Counted from the stretch's first letter, positions 1 to 6,493 are shown. The stretch: DNA of 7,736 nucleotides from an uncultured Fidelibacterota bacterium (GCA_913054425.1 CAJXJG010000077.1:1-7736); one strand, 5' to 3'. Numbers and translations are program-made. Notes: generated by a model not told the origin, from the letters alone.

Positions 1-717
1 TTTTAGCATTTGTCCTGTGGAAGCACTGCCGGTAAAGGTTACCACATCTTCACACATGATATGATCTAAAATTCCATTGGCGGAACCGCAAATTAGCTGG
101 AGCGCACCTTCCGGTAGAATATCTGTTGCAATAATTTCCCGTACCATGAGTTCTGTTAAATAGCAGGTGAGGGTTGCCGGCTTCACAATGGCGGGCATTC
201 CAGCCATGAGGTTTACCGCAATCTTTTCTAGCATACCCCAAATGGGAAAATTAAAAGCATTGATATGAATTACTACACCCTCTTTCGGCACCATAATATG
301 ATGGCCTATAAACGAACCTCCTTTGGAGAGTTTGGCAGCCTCGCCATCCACATAATAGGGTAAATCCGGGAATTGTTTTCGCAGGGATGCGTTGGCAAAA
401 AGGTTTCCTATTCCGCCTTCGATGTCAATCCATGAGTCCATTTTGGTAGCGCCGGTTGCAGCACTCAATTCATAAAACTTATCCTTAATGCCATGTAAAT
501 GAAGCGCCAGCGCTTTTAGCATTAAACCTCTCTGTTGAAATGTCATTTTTCTTAAGAAGGGACTGCCAACCTTACGGGCATAATCCATCATTTGGAAAAA
601 GTCTAATCCCTTACTGCTTGCCCTCCCTATTTCTGTTCCGGTAATGGCATTAAAAAGAGGGGTGCCGTCCCCCTCTCCGTTCACCCATTTCCCCCTTGCG
701 TAATTTTGATAATTCAT
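1..717 (-). CDS. paaZ: PaaZ, oxepin-CoA hydrolase / 3-oxo-5,6-dehydrosuberyl-CoA semialdehyde dehydrogenase, N-terminal part (3' end cut by window edge)
   Basis: PaaZ opens the oxepin-CoA ring with a C-terminal MaoC-like hydratase domain and oxidises the resulting aldehyde with an N-terminal NADP-dependent aldehyde dehydrogenase domain. I translated 239 codons from the ATG at 717-715 to the left edge with no stop. The protein starts MNYQNYARGKW and carries typical PaaZ signatures: SAATGAT and DSWIDIEGGIGNLF (about 85-107), HINAFNFPIWGMLEK (about 154-168), the cofactor-binding KPATLT (179-184) and VTFTGSASTGQMLK (226-239). These match E. coli PaaZ closely as I recall it. The catalytic Glu and Cys of the dehydrogenase and the whole MaoC domain lie beyond the edge, so the fusion architecture is assumed. 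The start codon overlaps the paaY stop by one base (TAATG), implying translational coupling. It is partial because of the window, with no sign of damage. Confidence 0.95.
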   Translation of the reverse strand, partial: MNYQNYARGKWVNGEGDGTPLFNAITGTEIGRASSKGLDFFQMMDYARKVGSPFLRKMTFQQRGLMLKALALHLHGIKDKFYELSAATGATKMDSWIDIEGGIGNLFANASLRKQFPDLPYYVDGEAAKLSKGGSFIGHHIMVPKEGVVIHINAFNFPIWGMLEKIAVNLMAGMPAIVKPATLTCYLTELMVREIIATDILPEGALQLICGSANGILDHIMCEDVVTFTGSASTGQMLK

Positions 718-1310
718 TATTTCTTGGTCTCTTTCCATGGTTTAAAATTAGTTGTTTGAGACGGGCGATCCTTTTGGATTTCCCGCAAGGGTTCGCATTC
801 TCGCAAGGAATTATAACAATCCTCCGGGAGTTGTTGATAAATTTTGGTTCCGGTAGATTTCCAGTCAAGCATTTCATCGGAAATGTCTCCCTTAATTATG
901 GCAGGATTACCCACCACCAATTTCCGGTTTGGAATTTGCATTTCTCCTTTGATGAAACAGAGGGCGCCCACAATACATTCATCACCCACTTCCGCATCAT
1001 CCATGACAACAGAGTTCATCCCAATAAGCGTATTTCTCCCAATATTTCCCCCGTGAATGACTGCTCCATGTCCAATATGAGCACCTTCTTTCAGCAACAC
1101 AGACTTTCCCGGAAAGACATGAATTGTACAATTTTCCTGCACATTGCAACCATCCTCAATAATGATTTCACCCCAGTCTCCCCGAACGGCAGCCCCGGGA
1201 CCAATATATACTTTTTTACCAACAATGACATTCCCCATCACTGTCGCTTGAGGGTGGATAAAAGCAGATTCCATAATTACCGGCTTATAGCCATTAAATT
1301 CGTAAATCAT
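717..1310 (-). CDS. paaY: PaaY, gamma-carbonic-anhydrase-fold acyl-CoA thioesterase of phenylacetate catabolism
   Basis: This 197-residue protein, close to the 196 residues of E. coli PaaY, is a left-handed beta-helix (hexapeptide repeat) protein. In E. coli, PaaY hydrolyses 2-hydroxycyclohepta-1,4,6-triene-1-formyl-CoA, a dead-end product formed when the reactive aldehyde made by PaaZ cyclises. Hexapeptide-like repeats run from about residue 18 to 140. The metal ligands expected for gamma-class enzymes are visible as H64 (in CTIHVFP) and H81 and H86 (in HIGHGAVIHG). A helical, charged C-terminal tail follows from about 143, as in PaaY rather than in plain gamma-carbonic anhydrases. The ATG directly abuts the preceding gene's stop (TAAATG), and its own stop overlaps the paaZ start. 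Adjacency to paaZ fits its job of clearing a PaaZ-derived by-product. A general gamma-carbonic anhydrase is the alternative, less likely here because of the operon. Confidence 0.92.
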   Translation of the reverse strand: MIYEFNGYKPVIMESAFIHPQATVMGNVIVGKKVYIGPGAAVRGDWGEIIIEDGCNVQENCTIHVFPGKSVLLKEGAHIGHGAVIHGGNIGRNTLIGMNSVVMDDAEVGDECIVGALCFIKGEMQIPNRKLVVGNPAIIKGDISDEMLDWKSTGTKIYQQLPEDCYNSLRECEPLREIQKDRPSQTTNFKPWKETKK

Positions 1311-1925
1311 TTAACATTTCTCATATTTCCAGGATTTCTTTTTACCGTCACTGAGCCATTCAATACTGGTATTTAACCGCTTGAACCGAGTGGCTTCCTG
1401 CTTAGCAGTTGCTACCCATTGAAGGTATTCCTTTTTGTAGGATGGTGCCAGACTATTAAAAAAATCCCGTGCTTTTGGATTATCGTTTAGCGCATTTTGA
1501 AAATCTTCAGGAAAATCTGCTGCAATTTTTTTGGGTTTTGGCTTTTTGCCCTGCCTGTTGAGTTCCATCGCTTCTAATAAATAATATTTTAACTGCTCTC
1601 TGTCCACTTCCGAAAGGGCAGTATATTTTATCATGCGGTTAATTCGACCCTCATATTGTTTTTCAAAAAGATTATACTTATCTGTGATAAGAGAACCTTT
1701 GAAAAAATTGAGCCCTACATGATTTTTAAAGGATGCCAGCCAGCAGACCATTCCCTTAGAATTAAAATTTGGTGCGCCCCATTTCCAGTCTTCTTCTAAT
1801 CCAATTTCTGATGAGGTGAGGATTTCTCGTAAGTGAATGAGGATTTCATGAAATTCGCCACCTACATTATTAATGTAGTCCGTAATTTTCTGTGAAGCCC
1901 CAGGATTTATATTGGACTTCCCCAT
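1311..1925 (-). CDS. DUF1801 plus YdeI/OmpD-associated-like two-domain protein embedded in the paa operon
   Basis: This 204-residue soluble protein has no signal peptide or membrane segment. Residues about 20-118 look like a DUF1801 (YdhG-like) domain, with LIHLREIL, EEDWKWGAPNF, KGMVCWLASFKNHVGLNF and a following helical part. Residues about 139-200 look like the YdeI/OmpD-associated C-terminal domain, with FPEDFQNALNDNPKARDFF, SYKKEYLQWVATAK and RFKRLNTSIEWLSDG. A lysine/proline-rich linker (KKPKPKK, about 127-133) joins them. The biochemical function of these domains is not established; names such as bacteriocin-protection or iron-chaperone-like come from annotation only. The start lies 3 nt after the paaJ stop and the stop abuts the paaY start, so it is co-transcribed and probably translationally coupled. 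No Shine-Dalgarno is obvious (only TAGGTA). A role in phenylacetate metabolism is possible but not shown by the sequence. Confidence 0.85.
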   Translation of the reverse strand: MGKSNINPGASQKITDYINNVGGEFHEILIHLREILTSSEIGLEEDWKWGAPNFNSKGMVCWLASFKNHVGLNFFKGSLITDKYNLFEKQYEGRINRMIKYTALSEVDREQLKYYLLEAMELNRQGKKPKPKKIAADFPEDFQNALNDNPKARDFFNSLAPSYKKEYLQWVATAKQEATRFKRLNTSIEWLSDGKKKSWKYEKC

Positions 1926-1928
1926 TAC

Positions 1929-3137
1929 CTATACTTTTTCAATGATCGTGGCATAGCCTTGTCCAACGCCTACACACATGGCAACCATGGCATATTTTTT
2001 CTGCTTTCTCTGGAGTTCCAAGGCAGCGGTTTGCAGAATCCGTGTTCCTGTCATGCCCAGGGGATGACCCAAAGCTAACGCACCTCCATTGGGATTTATA
2101 CGGGGATCATCATCTGCCAATCCCCATTCTCTGATACACGCCAAGGACTGTGCCGAAAATGCTTCATTCAGTTCAATGACATCCATATCATCCATTTTCA
2201 AGCCGGATTTTTCAAGGGCTTTATTCGCAGCCTGCACCGGACCAATACCCATAATTCGGGGTTCAACTCCCACTACAGAAGATGAGAGAATTCGTGCTAA
2301 CGGATTTAGTCCATGAGTCTTAACACCCTCTTCTGAAGCAATGAGCATGGCAGCGGCTCCGTCATTAAGTCCGGAAGAATTTCCGGCGGTGACGGTGCCA
2401 TTCTTTTTGAAGGCTGGCTTGAGCTTTGCCAATCCTTCAATTGAGGTTTGGGGCTTTAAAAATTCATCATCTTTGAATTTGATGGGATCAGTTTTTCGCT
2501 GGGAAATTTCAACCGGAATTATTTCATTATCAAAATTCCCTTCCTTTTGAGCTAATGCTGCTTTCATTTGGGAGTTATACGCAAACTTATCCTGATCTTC
2601 CCGGTTTATGTCATACTTTTCTGCCAGGTTTTCTGCTGTTTGTCCCATTCCTTCTGTGCCATAGATTTCCTGCATTTTGGGATTGATGAAGCGCCAGCCA
2701 AAACTGGAGTCCTCCATTTTTGAATCCCTGCCGAATGGTTTGGATGCCTTGGAAAATACCCAAGGACCACGAGTCATGTTTTCCACGCCCCCGGCAATAA
2801 ACAGATAACCATCTCCTGCCTGAATGGCACGATAGGCATGAATGACAGCTGACATCCCCGAAGCACAGAGGCGGTTCACTGTTTCGCCGGGAACAGAAAA
2901 TGGAAGCCCTGCCAGCAATAATGCCATGCGGGCCACATTGCGGTTATCTTCTCCAGCCTGATTGGCGCAACCCATGATCACATCATCTATCTCCGCCGGA
3001 TCAAAGTCATGGAGATCCATTAAAGAGCGAATGGCGTGAGCGGCTAAATCATCGGTTCGGACTTGTGATAAGGTTCCTCCAAATTTACCTATAGGAGTCC
3101 GTACTGCATCAATTATATAGGAGTCTTTATTTCTCAT
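1929..3137 (-). CDS. paaJ: PaaJ, 3-oxoadipyl-CoA / 3-oxo-5,6-dehydrosuberyl-CoA thiolase
   Basis: This thiolase of 402 residues (E. coli PaaJ has 401) acts twice in the pathway. It cleaves 3-oxo-5,6-dehydrosuberyl-CoA and, at the end, 3-oxoadipyl-CoA to succinyl-CoA and acetyl-CoA. The catalytic set is complete: nucleophile C91 in NRLCASGM, H358 in GGALALGHPLGMTG, and C388 in CVGVGQG; NEAFSAQ is at 324-330. PaaJ-like stretches include GCANQAGEDNRNVARMALLL (56-75) and VIELNEAF. The ATG is fixed by an in-frame TGA immediately 5' of it and by a GGAGGA ribosome site. Its start overlaps the stop of the small upstream ORF (ATGA). The stop is a TAG, followed 3 bases later by the DUF1801/YdeI-like gene. 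A generic acetyl-CoA acetyltransferase is the alternative, but operon context and sequence favour PaaJ. Confidence 0.95.
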   Translation of the reverse strand: MRNKDSYIIDAVRTPIGKFGGTLSQVRTDDLAAHAIRSLMDLHDFDPAEIDDVIMGCANQAGEDNRNVARMALLLAGLPFSVPGETVNRLCASGMSAVIHAYRAIQAGDGYLFIAGGVENMTRGPWVFSKASKPFGRDSKMEDSSFGWRFINPKMQEIYGTEGMGQTAENLAEKYDINREDQDKFAYNSQMKAALAQKEGNFDNEIIPVEISQRKTDPIKFKDDEFLKPQTSIEGLAKLKPAFKKNGTVTAGNSSGLNDGAAAMLIASEEGVKTHGLNPLARILSSSVVGVEPRIMGIGPVQAANKALEKSGLKMDDMDVIELNEAFSAQSLACIREWGLADDDPRINPNGGALALGHPLGMTGTRILQTAALELQRKQKKYAMVAMCVGVGQGYATIIEKV

Positions 3138-3232
3138 TCATCCTCCGAAAACCAATCTTTGGTAGTACGATATACGGTGCCCTTAAAATAAGCAATTTCC
3201 TGATTATCCTGATTAGTATCGGACTGATTCAT
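3134..3232 (-). pseudogene. paaI: 32-codon ORF resembling the extreme C-terminus of the PaaI thioesterase (5'-truncated paaI remnant)
   Basis: Reading ATG at 3232-3230 to TGA at 3136-3134 gives 32 residues. The segment AYFKGTVYRTTKDW (14-27), preceded by NQDNQEI, resembles the last strand and tail of PaaI hot-dog thioesterases, which typically end in something like VALFRGTxYRT. PaaI is about 140 residues, so only the last fifth or so remains. An in-frame TGA lies 15 nt 5' of the ATG, and the rest of the interval back to the paaH stop does not encode a hot-dog domain. The stop overlaps the paaJ ATG (ATGA), an arrangement expected if intact paaI once sat between paaH and paaJ. The peptide could still be translated and feed ribosomes to paaJ. 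Alternatives are an unrelated leader peptide or an assembly deletion. The resemblance is from memory and not from an alignment. Confidence 0.62.
3141..3146 (-). promoter_or_regulatory. Shine-Dalgarno for paaJ, inside the paaI remnant
   Basis: On the minus strand GGAGGA sits 3 nt before the paaJ ATG. It is the strongest anti-16S match in the window, although unusually close to the start codon. It lies inside the last codons of the paaI remnant. Most other junctions in this operon (before paaC, paaD, paaG and paaH) show no comparable site and seem to rely on stop/start overlap or short gaps. Confidence 0.6.
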
Positions 3233-3236
3233 AAAA

Positions 3237-3330
3237 GGAAACCCTCAATAAAAGGGTTCTTGCCCGTCCGGAAGGCGGAAAACCCCTGACTTGTTGTCTT
3301 TTAAATAATCCCCGCCCTAAAGGGCGGGGC
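3237..3330. repeat. Cluster of inverted repeats in the paaH-paaJ spacer
   Basis: Three palindromic units lie here. The first is a perfect 8-bp GC-rich stem, CCCCGCCC (3310-3317) and GGGCGGGG (3322-3329), with a TAAA loop. The second is an arm pairing 3253-3260 with 3279-3286 (7 bp including one G-U in the minus-strand RNA, plus a terminal wobble), enclosing an imperfect small stem 3264-3268/3274-3278. The third is a 6-bp stem, AACCCT (3240-3245) and AGGGTT (3253-3258), with a 7-nt loop. Local GC content jumps relative to the flanks. No coding frame is apparent. The GC-rich stem lies 26 bases past the paaH stop, but in the minus-strand transcript no U-run follows it directly, so it is not a standard terminator. 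A REP-like or other dispersed palindromic repeat, or a 3'-end stabiliser, is plausible. Confidence 0.6.
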
Positions 3331-3355
3331 AAATGAAATTTTTTGAGTGTAATCA

Positions 3356-4516
3356 TTAATAAAATGTAGAATTTTCACTTACCTTTTTTATGAGCAATGG
3401 GCTGGCAATATAGCGGTCATCTCCATATTGAGATTGGAGTTCTTTTAATTGAGAAAGGGGTATGTTTAATCCGATATCATCTGCCCATTTCAGCAGTCCT
3501 TTGGGATAGTTCACACCTGTAGTCATGGCAATGTCAATATCCTCCCGGGTAGCAATGGATCCGTTCAAAGCATCAGCCGCAGCATTAATAAGCATGACTA
3601 AAATCCGGTTGAATATTTCCCTACCTAATTCCTCATTCTTTTTAGGTTCAGGATTAACAGCGCTTTCTGAATAATCAAAATAACCTTTACCGGATTTTCT
3701 ACCCAGCAATCCTTCGTCCATCATTTTCCTTTGTGTAGGAGAGGGCTTATAGCGGGGATCATGGTTGGTTCCATCATACACGGCTTTGGTGGCAGAATAA
3801 TTAATATCGTTTCCGATATAATCCATGAGTTCAAATGGACCCATACGAAATCCGCCAAACTCCTTCATTGCCCAATCAATAGTGGCAAAATCGGCAATGC
3901 CATCTTCGTAAATTTTCAGTGCCTCTCCGTAGAATGGTCGAGCTACCCGATTCACAATAAAACCGGGTGTGTCTTTGGCGGTAACCACCGTTTTTCCCCA
4001 ACCCTCCAAAATGGATTTTACCTCTTTTACTAATCTTTCATCTGTTTTTTCGGTGGGAATTACTTCCACCAATTTCATCAAAGGTACCGGATTAAAAAAA
4101 TGGATGCCCATAATCCTGGTTTGATTGTTACAGGCAGATGCGATGCCTGCCACTGAAAGTGATGAAGTATTGGTAGCTAAAATACAGTCCTCTGATACCA
4201 ATGATTCCATTTGAGAAAATAATTTCTGCTTGATTTCTAGATTTTCAACAATAGCTTCAATTACCAGATCACTATCAACAATCTCTTCCATTTCTGAAGT
4301 CCAGTTGATATTTGCTAAAATATGTTGGGTTTTGTCCTCATTCATTTTTCCCTTTTCAACCAAACGGTTGAGAATTGACTTTAGTTTGGCTTGGGAACTT
4401 TCTAATACCTGCGGAAAGGAATCAACAATAGTAACCTGACAACTATTTGATGCTGCTACTTGTGCAATTCCAGATCCCATAGTGCCGGCACCTATTACAG
4501 AAATTTTATTGCTCAT
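3356..4516 (-). CDS. paaH: PaaH, 3-hydroxyadipyl-CoA dehydrogenase (short form)
   Basis: PaaH oxidises 3-hydroxyadipyl-CoA to 3-oxoadipyl-CoA with NAD+ before thiolysis by PaaJ. The Rossmann NAD-binding motif is GAGTMG (9-14), preceded by the strand ISVI. The catalytic His is H139 in HFFNPVPLMKLVEV, and its partner Glu is E151. The first C-terminal helical domain spans about 184-281 (DTPGFIVNRVARPFYGEAL to GRKSGKGYFDY). A second one spans about 298-380 and ends in the typical DDRYIASPLL. At 386 residues it is much shorter than E. coli PaaH (475), mainly because the stretch between the two C-terminal domains is missing. Both ends look intact, so I read this as a lineage variant and not damage. 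The ATG overlaps the paaG stop by 4 nt (ATGA). No Shine-Dalgarno is visible. Confidence 0.93.
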   Translation of the reverse strand: MSNKISVIGAGTMGSGIAQVAASNSCQVTIVDSFPQVLESSQAKLKSILNRLVEKGKMNEDKTQHILANINWTSEMEEIVDSDLVIEAIVENLEIKQKLFSQMESLVSEDCILATNTSSLSVAGIASACNNQTRIMGIHFFNPVPLMKLVEVIPTEKTDERLVKEVKSILEGWGKTVVTAKDTPGFIVNRVARPFYGEALKIYEDGIADFATIDWAMKEFGGFRMGPFELMDYIGNDINYSATKAVYDGTNHDPRYKPSPTQRKMMDEGLLGRKSGKGYFDYSESAVNPEPKKNEELGREIFNRILVMLINAAADALNGSIATREDIDIAMTTGVNYPKGLLKWADDIGLNIPLSQLKELQSQYGDDRYIASPLLIKKVSENSTFY

Positions 4517-5283
4517 TTGCCGGTAAATACCGGGGGTCGTTTTTCTAAAAATGCCTGGACACCTTCTTTATGGTCCTCAGATTTGGCTGAGAGCACCTGA
4601 GTCTCGGCTTCTAAATCCAACTGTTCTTCCAGTGAATTATTGAGGGAGTAATTGAGCAATCTTTTGGTATATCCCAATCCCTTAGTAGGCATTTCAGAAA
4701 TAGATTTTGCCAACTGCAATGATTTGGATTCAAACTCTGCATCTTCATAAACAGCGTAAATCATTCCCATTTGCTCTGCTTTATCAGCACTGATCGATTC
4801 GCCCGTCATCATGATAGCCGTAGCTTTGGGAAGTCCAATAAGTCTGGGTAAAAAGTAGGTGCCACCGCTATCTGGAATTAAACCAATTTTACTAAAGGCT
4901 TGAATAAAGTTTGCAGATTGGGATGCCACTACAATATCACAGGCTAAAGCCAGATTAGCTCCGGCACCAGCAGCCACGCCATTCACCACAGCGATAACTG
5001 GCTTTTCAATTTCACGGATTTGTTTTATAATTGGATTATAATGCTCCCGAACAATTTGCTCTATTTCCGGACCTTCGGGATCGATTGCCTCTTTTAAATC
5101 CTGCCCGGCGCAGAATGCTTTGCCAGCACCGGTAATGAGGATACAACGAATGGAGTCATCATTTGCACAATTCTTTAATGTACCCTGAAGAGCCAGGGCC
5201 ATTTCCCGAACAAAAGAATTATACTGTTCTGGGCGGTTCAAGGTTATTTTTCCAACAGCTCCTATTTTTTCAAATTGTATCAT
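4513..5283 (-). CDS. paaG: PaaG, 1,2-epoxyphenylacetyl-CoA isomerase (oxepin-CoA forming, crotonase fold)
   Basis: This 256-residue crotonase-family enzyme converts ring-1,2-epoxyphenylacetyl-CoA to oxepin-CoA. The oxyanion-hole segments are FCAGQDL (57-63) and NGVAAGAGANLALACD (101-116). The two glutamates of true enoyl-CoA hydratases are absent: the GCELA position reads GANLA, and the PEI/LLG position reads AFSKIG. The PaaG-type acid is present as D138 in GLIPDSGGT. The C-terminus EGVQAFLEKRPPVFTGK also follows PaaG. This separates it from PaaF, which keeps the hydratase residues and is not found in the window. The start lies 5 nt after the paaD stop in an A/T-rich stretch with no Shine-Dalgarno, and the stop overlaps paaH. 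PaaG is also known to isomerise double bonds in later pathway intermediates. Confidence 0.92.
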   Translation of the reverse strand: MIQFEKIGAVGKITLNRPEQYNSFVREMALALQGTLKNCANDDSIRCILITGAGKAFCAGQDLKEAIDPEGPEIEQIVREHYNPIIKQIREIEKPVIAVVNGVAAGAGANLALACDIVVASQSANFIQAFSKIGLIPDSGGTYFLPRLIGLPKATAIMMTGESISADKAEQMGMIYAVYEDAEFESKSLQLAKSISEMPTKGLGYTKRLLNYSLNNSLEEQLDLEAETQVLSAKSEDHKEGVQAFLEKRPPVFTGK

Positions 5284-5288
5284 TTAAA

Positions 5289-5744
5289 TTATATTTGCTT
5301 AAAATGATGAAATATTTCACTGCATTCATTGCATTTGTAAAGAGCTTTACAGGCAGTGGATCCAAATTCACTTATGACATCCACATTTTGAGATTCGCAT
5401 TGGGGACATTCTACCTTATGTGAAGGTGGTGCAATGCCGGCTTCTTTCAATTTTGCTTTAACAGAATCGCTCATCCAGTCCGTCGTCCAAGGCGGCGCCA
5501 GGGAAGTATCAATCTGGTAATTGAAAATTCCTGCCGATTCCAAATGTCGGATGATTTCCTCTTTCATAAAAGAAAATGCCGGGCAACCACTGTAGGTTGG
5601 GGTGATGGTAATTTTGAGTTGATCATCATTAAACTCTACATTCCGAACGATTCCCAAATCCACTATAGATACAGCAGGAATTTCCGGATCAGGAATAGTC
5701 TTTAATGATTCCCAAATCGCAGCAGTAGAAATTTCCATTACCAT
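5289..5744 (-). CDS. paaD: PaaD, MIP18/DUF59-family maturation protein of the phenylacetyl-CoA epoxidase
   Basis: PaaD is required for the epoxidase system and is thought to help iron-sulfur assembly, probably on the reductase PaaE; the exact role is not settled. Residues about 8-85 form the MIP18/DUF59 domain, with IPDPEIPAVSIVDLGIVRNV and TPTYSGCPAF, whose Cys is C54. The C-terminal part is PaaD-specific: PPWTTDWMS (84-92), then a Cys-rich module with C113, C116, C132, C138 and C141 in CPQC, FGSTACKALYKC and NEC, likely binding metal. The longest start (5744) gives 151 residues and overlaps paaC by 7 nt. Starting at Met3 (5738) gives 149 residues with a TAATG overlap, the same arrangement as paaB/paaC and paaY/paaZ, and is equally credible. 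No ribosome site separates the two. PaaD presence without adjacent paaE is notable. Confidence 0.93.
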   Translation of the reverse strand: MVMEISTAAIWESLKTIPDPEIPAVSIVDLGIVRNVEFNDDQLKITITPTYSGCPAFSFMKEEIIRHLESAGIFNYQIDTSLAPPWTTDWMSDSVKAKLKEAGIAPPSHKVECPQCESQNVDVISEFGSTACKALYKCNECSEIFHHFKQI

Positions 5745-6493
5745 TGGGCATCCGGGTAAGCCCGCTGAAGATACTGCATATCCGATAATAAATGCCCCAA
5801 ATGCTCCGTATGAATTCCTTCTCTCCCGCCGGTAGTCATGTGGATATTCTCAGGCTTTTTCAGGGTTGCTTCTGTGAAGACTTCATCCATAATTTTATCC
5901 CATTCCATTTTTAATGGTTGACAATCAACACCTATTTTCTGTTTTACCATTTCATGATCAATCTCATTCATTTCAAATAACTCATTGGTAAACATCCATA
6001 AATTATTTATTGCAGGCTGAACCTTTGCATGACTTTCAGGGGTGCCATCACCCAGTCGAATGATCCACTTTGAAGAATGCCGTAAATGATAGGTGGTTTC
6101 TTTAATAGATTTTTGGGCGATGGCGGAAAGCTGCTCATCCTTACTTTCAGTCAATTTCTGCAGAAACAATTTATAAAATGCATCCAGGAAAAACTGACGT
6201 ACCATAGTATCTGCAAAATTTCCGTTTGGTTGTTCACAGAGGATATGATTTCTAAACTCCCGTTCATTGCGTTTAAAGGCTAACTCATCAGCGGAAGTAC
6301 CATTTCCTTTTAGAATGGTAGCATATTCCAAAAATAAATTTGCTCTGCCAAACATATCCAGAGAAATGTTGCTGAGGGCAATGTCTTCTTCCAGGAAGGG
6401 TCCCTTGTAAGCCCACTGGGAAAGTCTCTGCCCTAAAATGAGGGCATCATCCCCAAGACCCAACACATATTTATAAAGCAAATCTGTTGCCAT
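5738..6493 (-). CDS. paaC: PaaC, structural subunit of phenylacetyl-CoA 1,2-epoxidase
   Basis: This 251-residue protein (about 248 in E. coli) has a ferritin-like helical fold and pairs with the catalytic subunit PaaA in the epoxidase core. PaaC stabilises the complex and is known not to hold a working diiron site. Family segments visible are YVLGLGDDALILGQRLSQW (9-27), KGPFLEEDIALSNISLDMFG (30-49), KETTYHLRHSSKWIIRLGDG (131-150) and the C-terminal GREGIHTEHLGHLLSDMQYL followed by QRAYPDAQW. The ATG overlaps the paaB stop by one base (TAATG), and no Shine-Dalgarno precedes it, so translation probably depends on coupling to paaB. The length and the conserved ends argue that it is complete. Confidence 0.95.
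   Translation of the reverse strand: MATDLLYKYVLGLGDDALILGQRLSQWAYKGPFLEEDIALSNISLDMFGRANLFLEYATILKGNGTSADELAFKRNEREFRNHILCEQPNGNFADTMVRQFFLDAFYKLFLQKLTESKDEQLSAIAQKSIKETTYHLRHSSKWIIRLGDGTPESHAKVQPAINNLWMFTNELFEMNEIDHEMVKQKIGVDCQPLKMEWDKIMDEVFTEATLKKPENIHMTTGGREGIHTEHLGHLLSDMQYLQRAYPDAQW

Noticed and set aside
50..241. Minus-strand 63-codon frame near the left edge
   Set aside because: Out-of-frame shadow of paaZ, whose own frame is open through the whole stretch.
650..877. Minus-strand 75-codon frame across the paaY/paaZ junction
   Set aside because: It overlaps both real genes in another frame and has no family features.
696..1376. Plus-strand open frame of 226 codons opposite paaY
   Set aside because: It is the antisense of the well-supported paaY and neighbouring ends; its composition is that of a shadow frame and it shows no recognisable domain or ribosome site.
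3200..3232. Three AATCAG hexamers at the start of the paaI remnant
   Set aside because: They are in-frame Asn-Gln codons at uneven spacing in 30 bases; too short and few to call a repeat or operator.
3310..3344. Intrinsic terminator after paaH (GC-rich hairpin plus T-run)
   Set aside because: In the direction of transcription the hairpin is followed by ATTATTTAAAA, not a T-run; the six T at 3339-3344 lie on the other side, 9 bases from the stem and on the wrong strand for this operon. Kept only as an inverted repeat.
3731..4033. Plus-strand 100-codon frame opposite paaH
   Set aside because: Shadow of paaH; no motif, and the minus frame is clearly coding.
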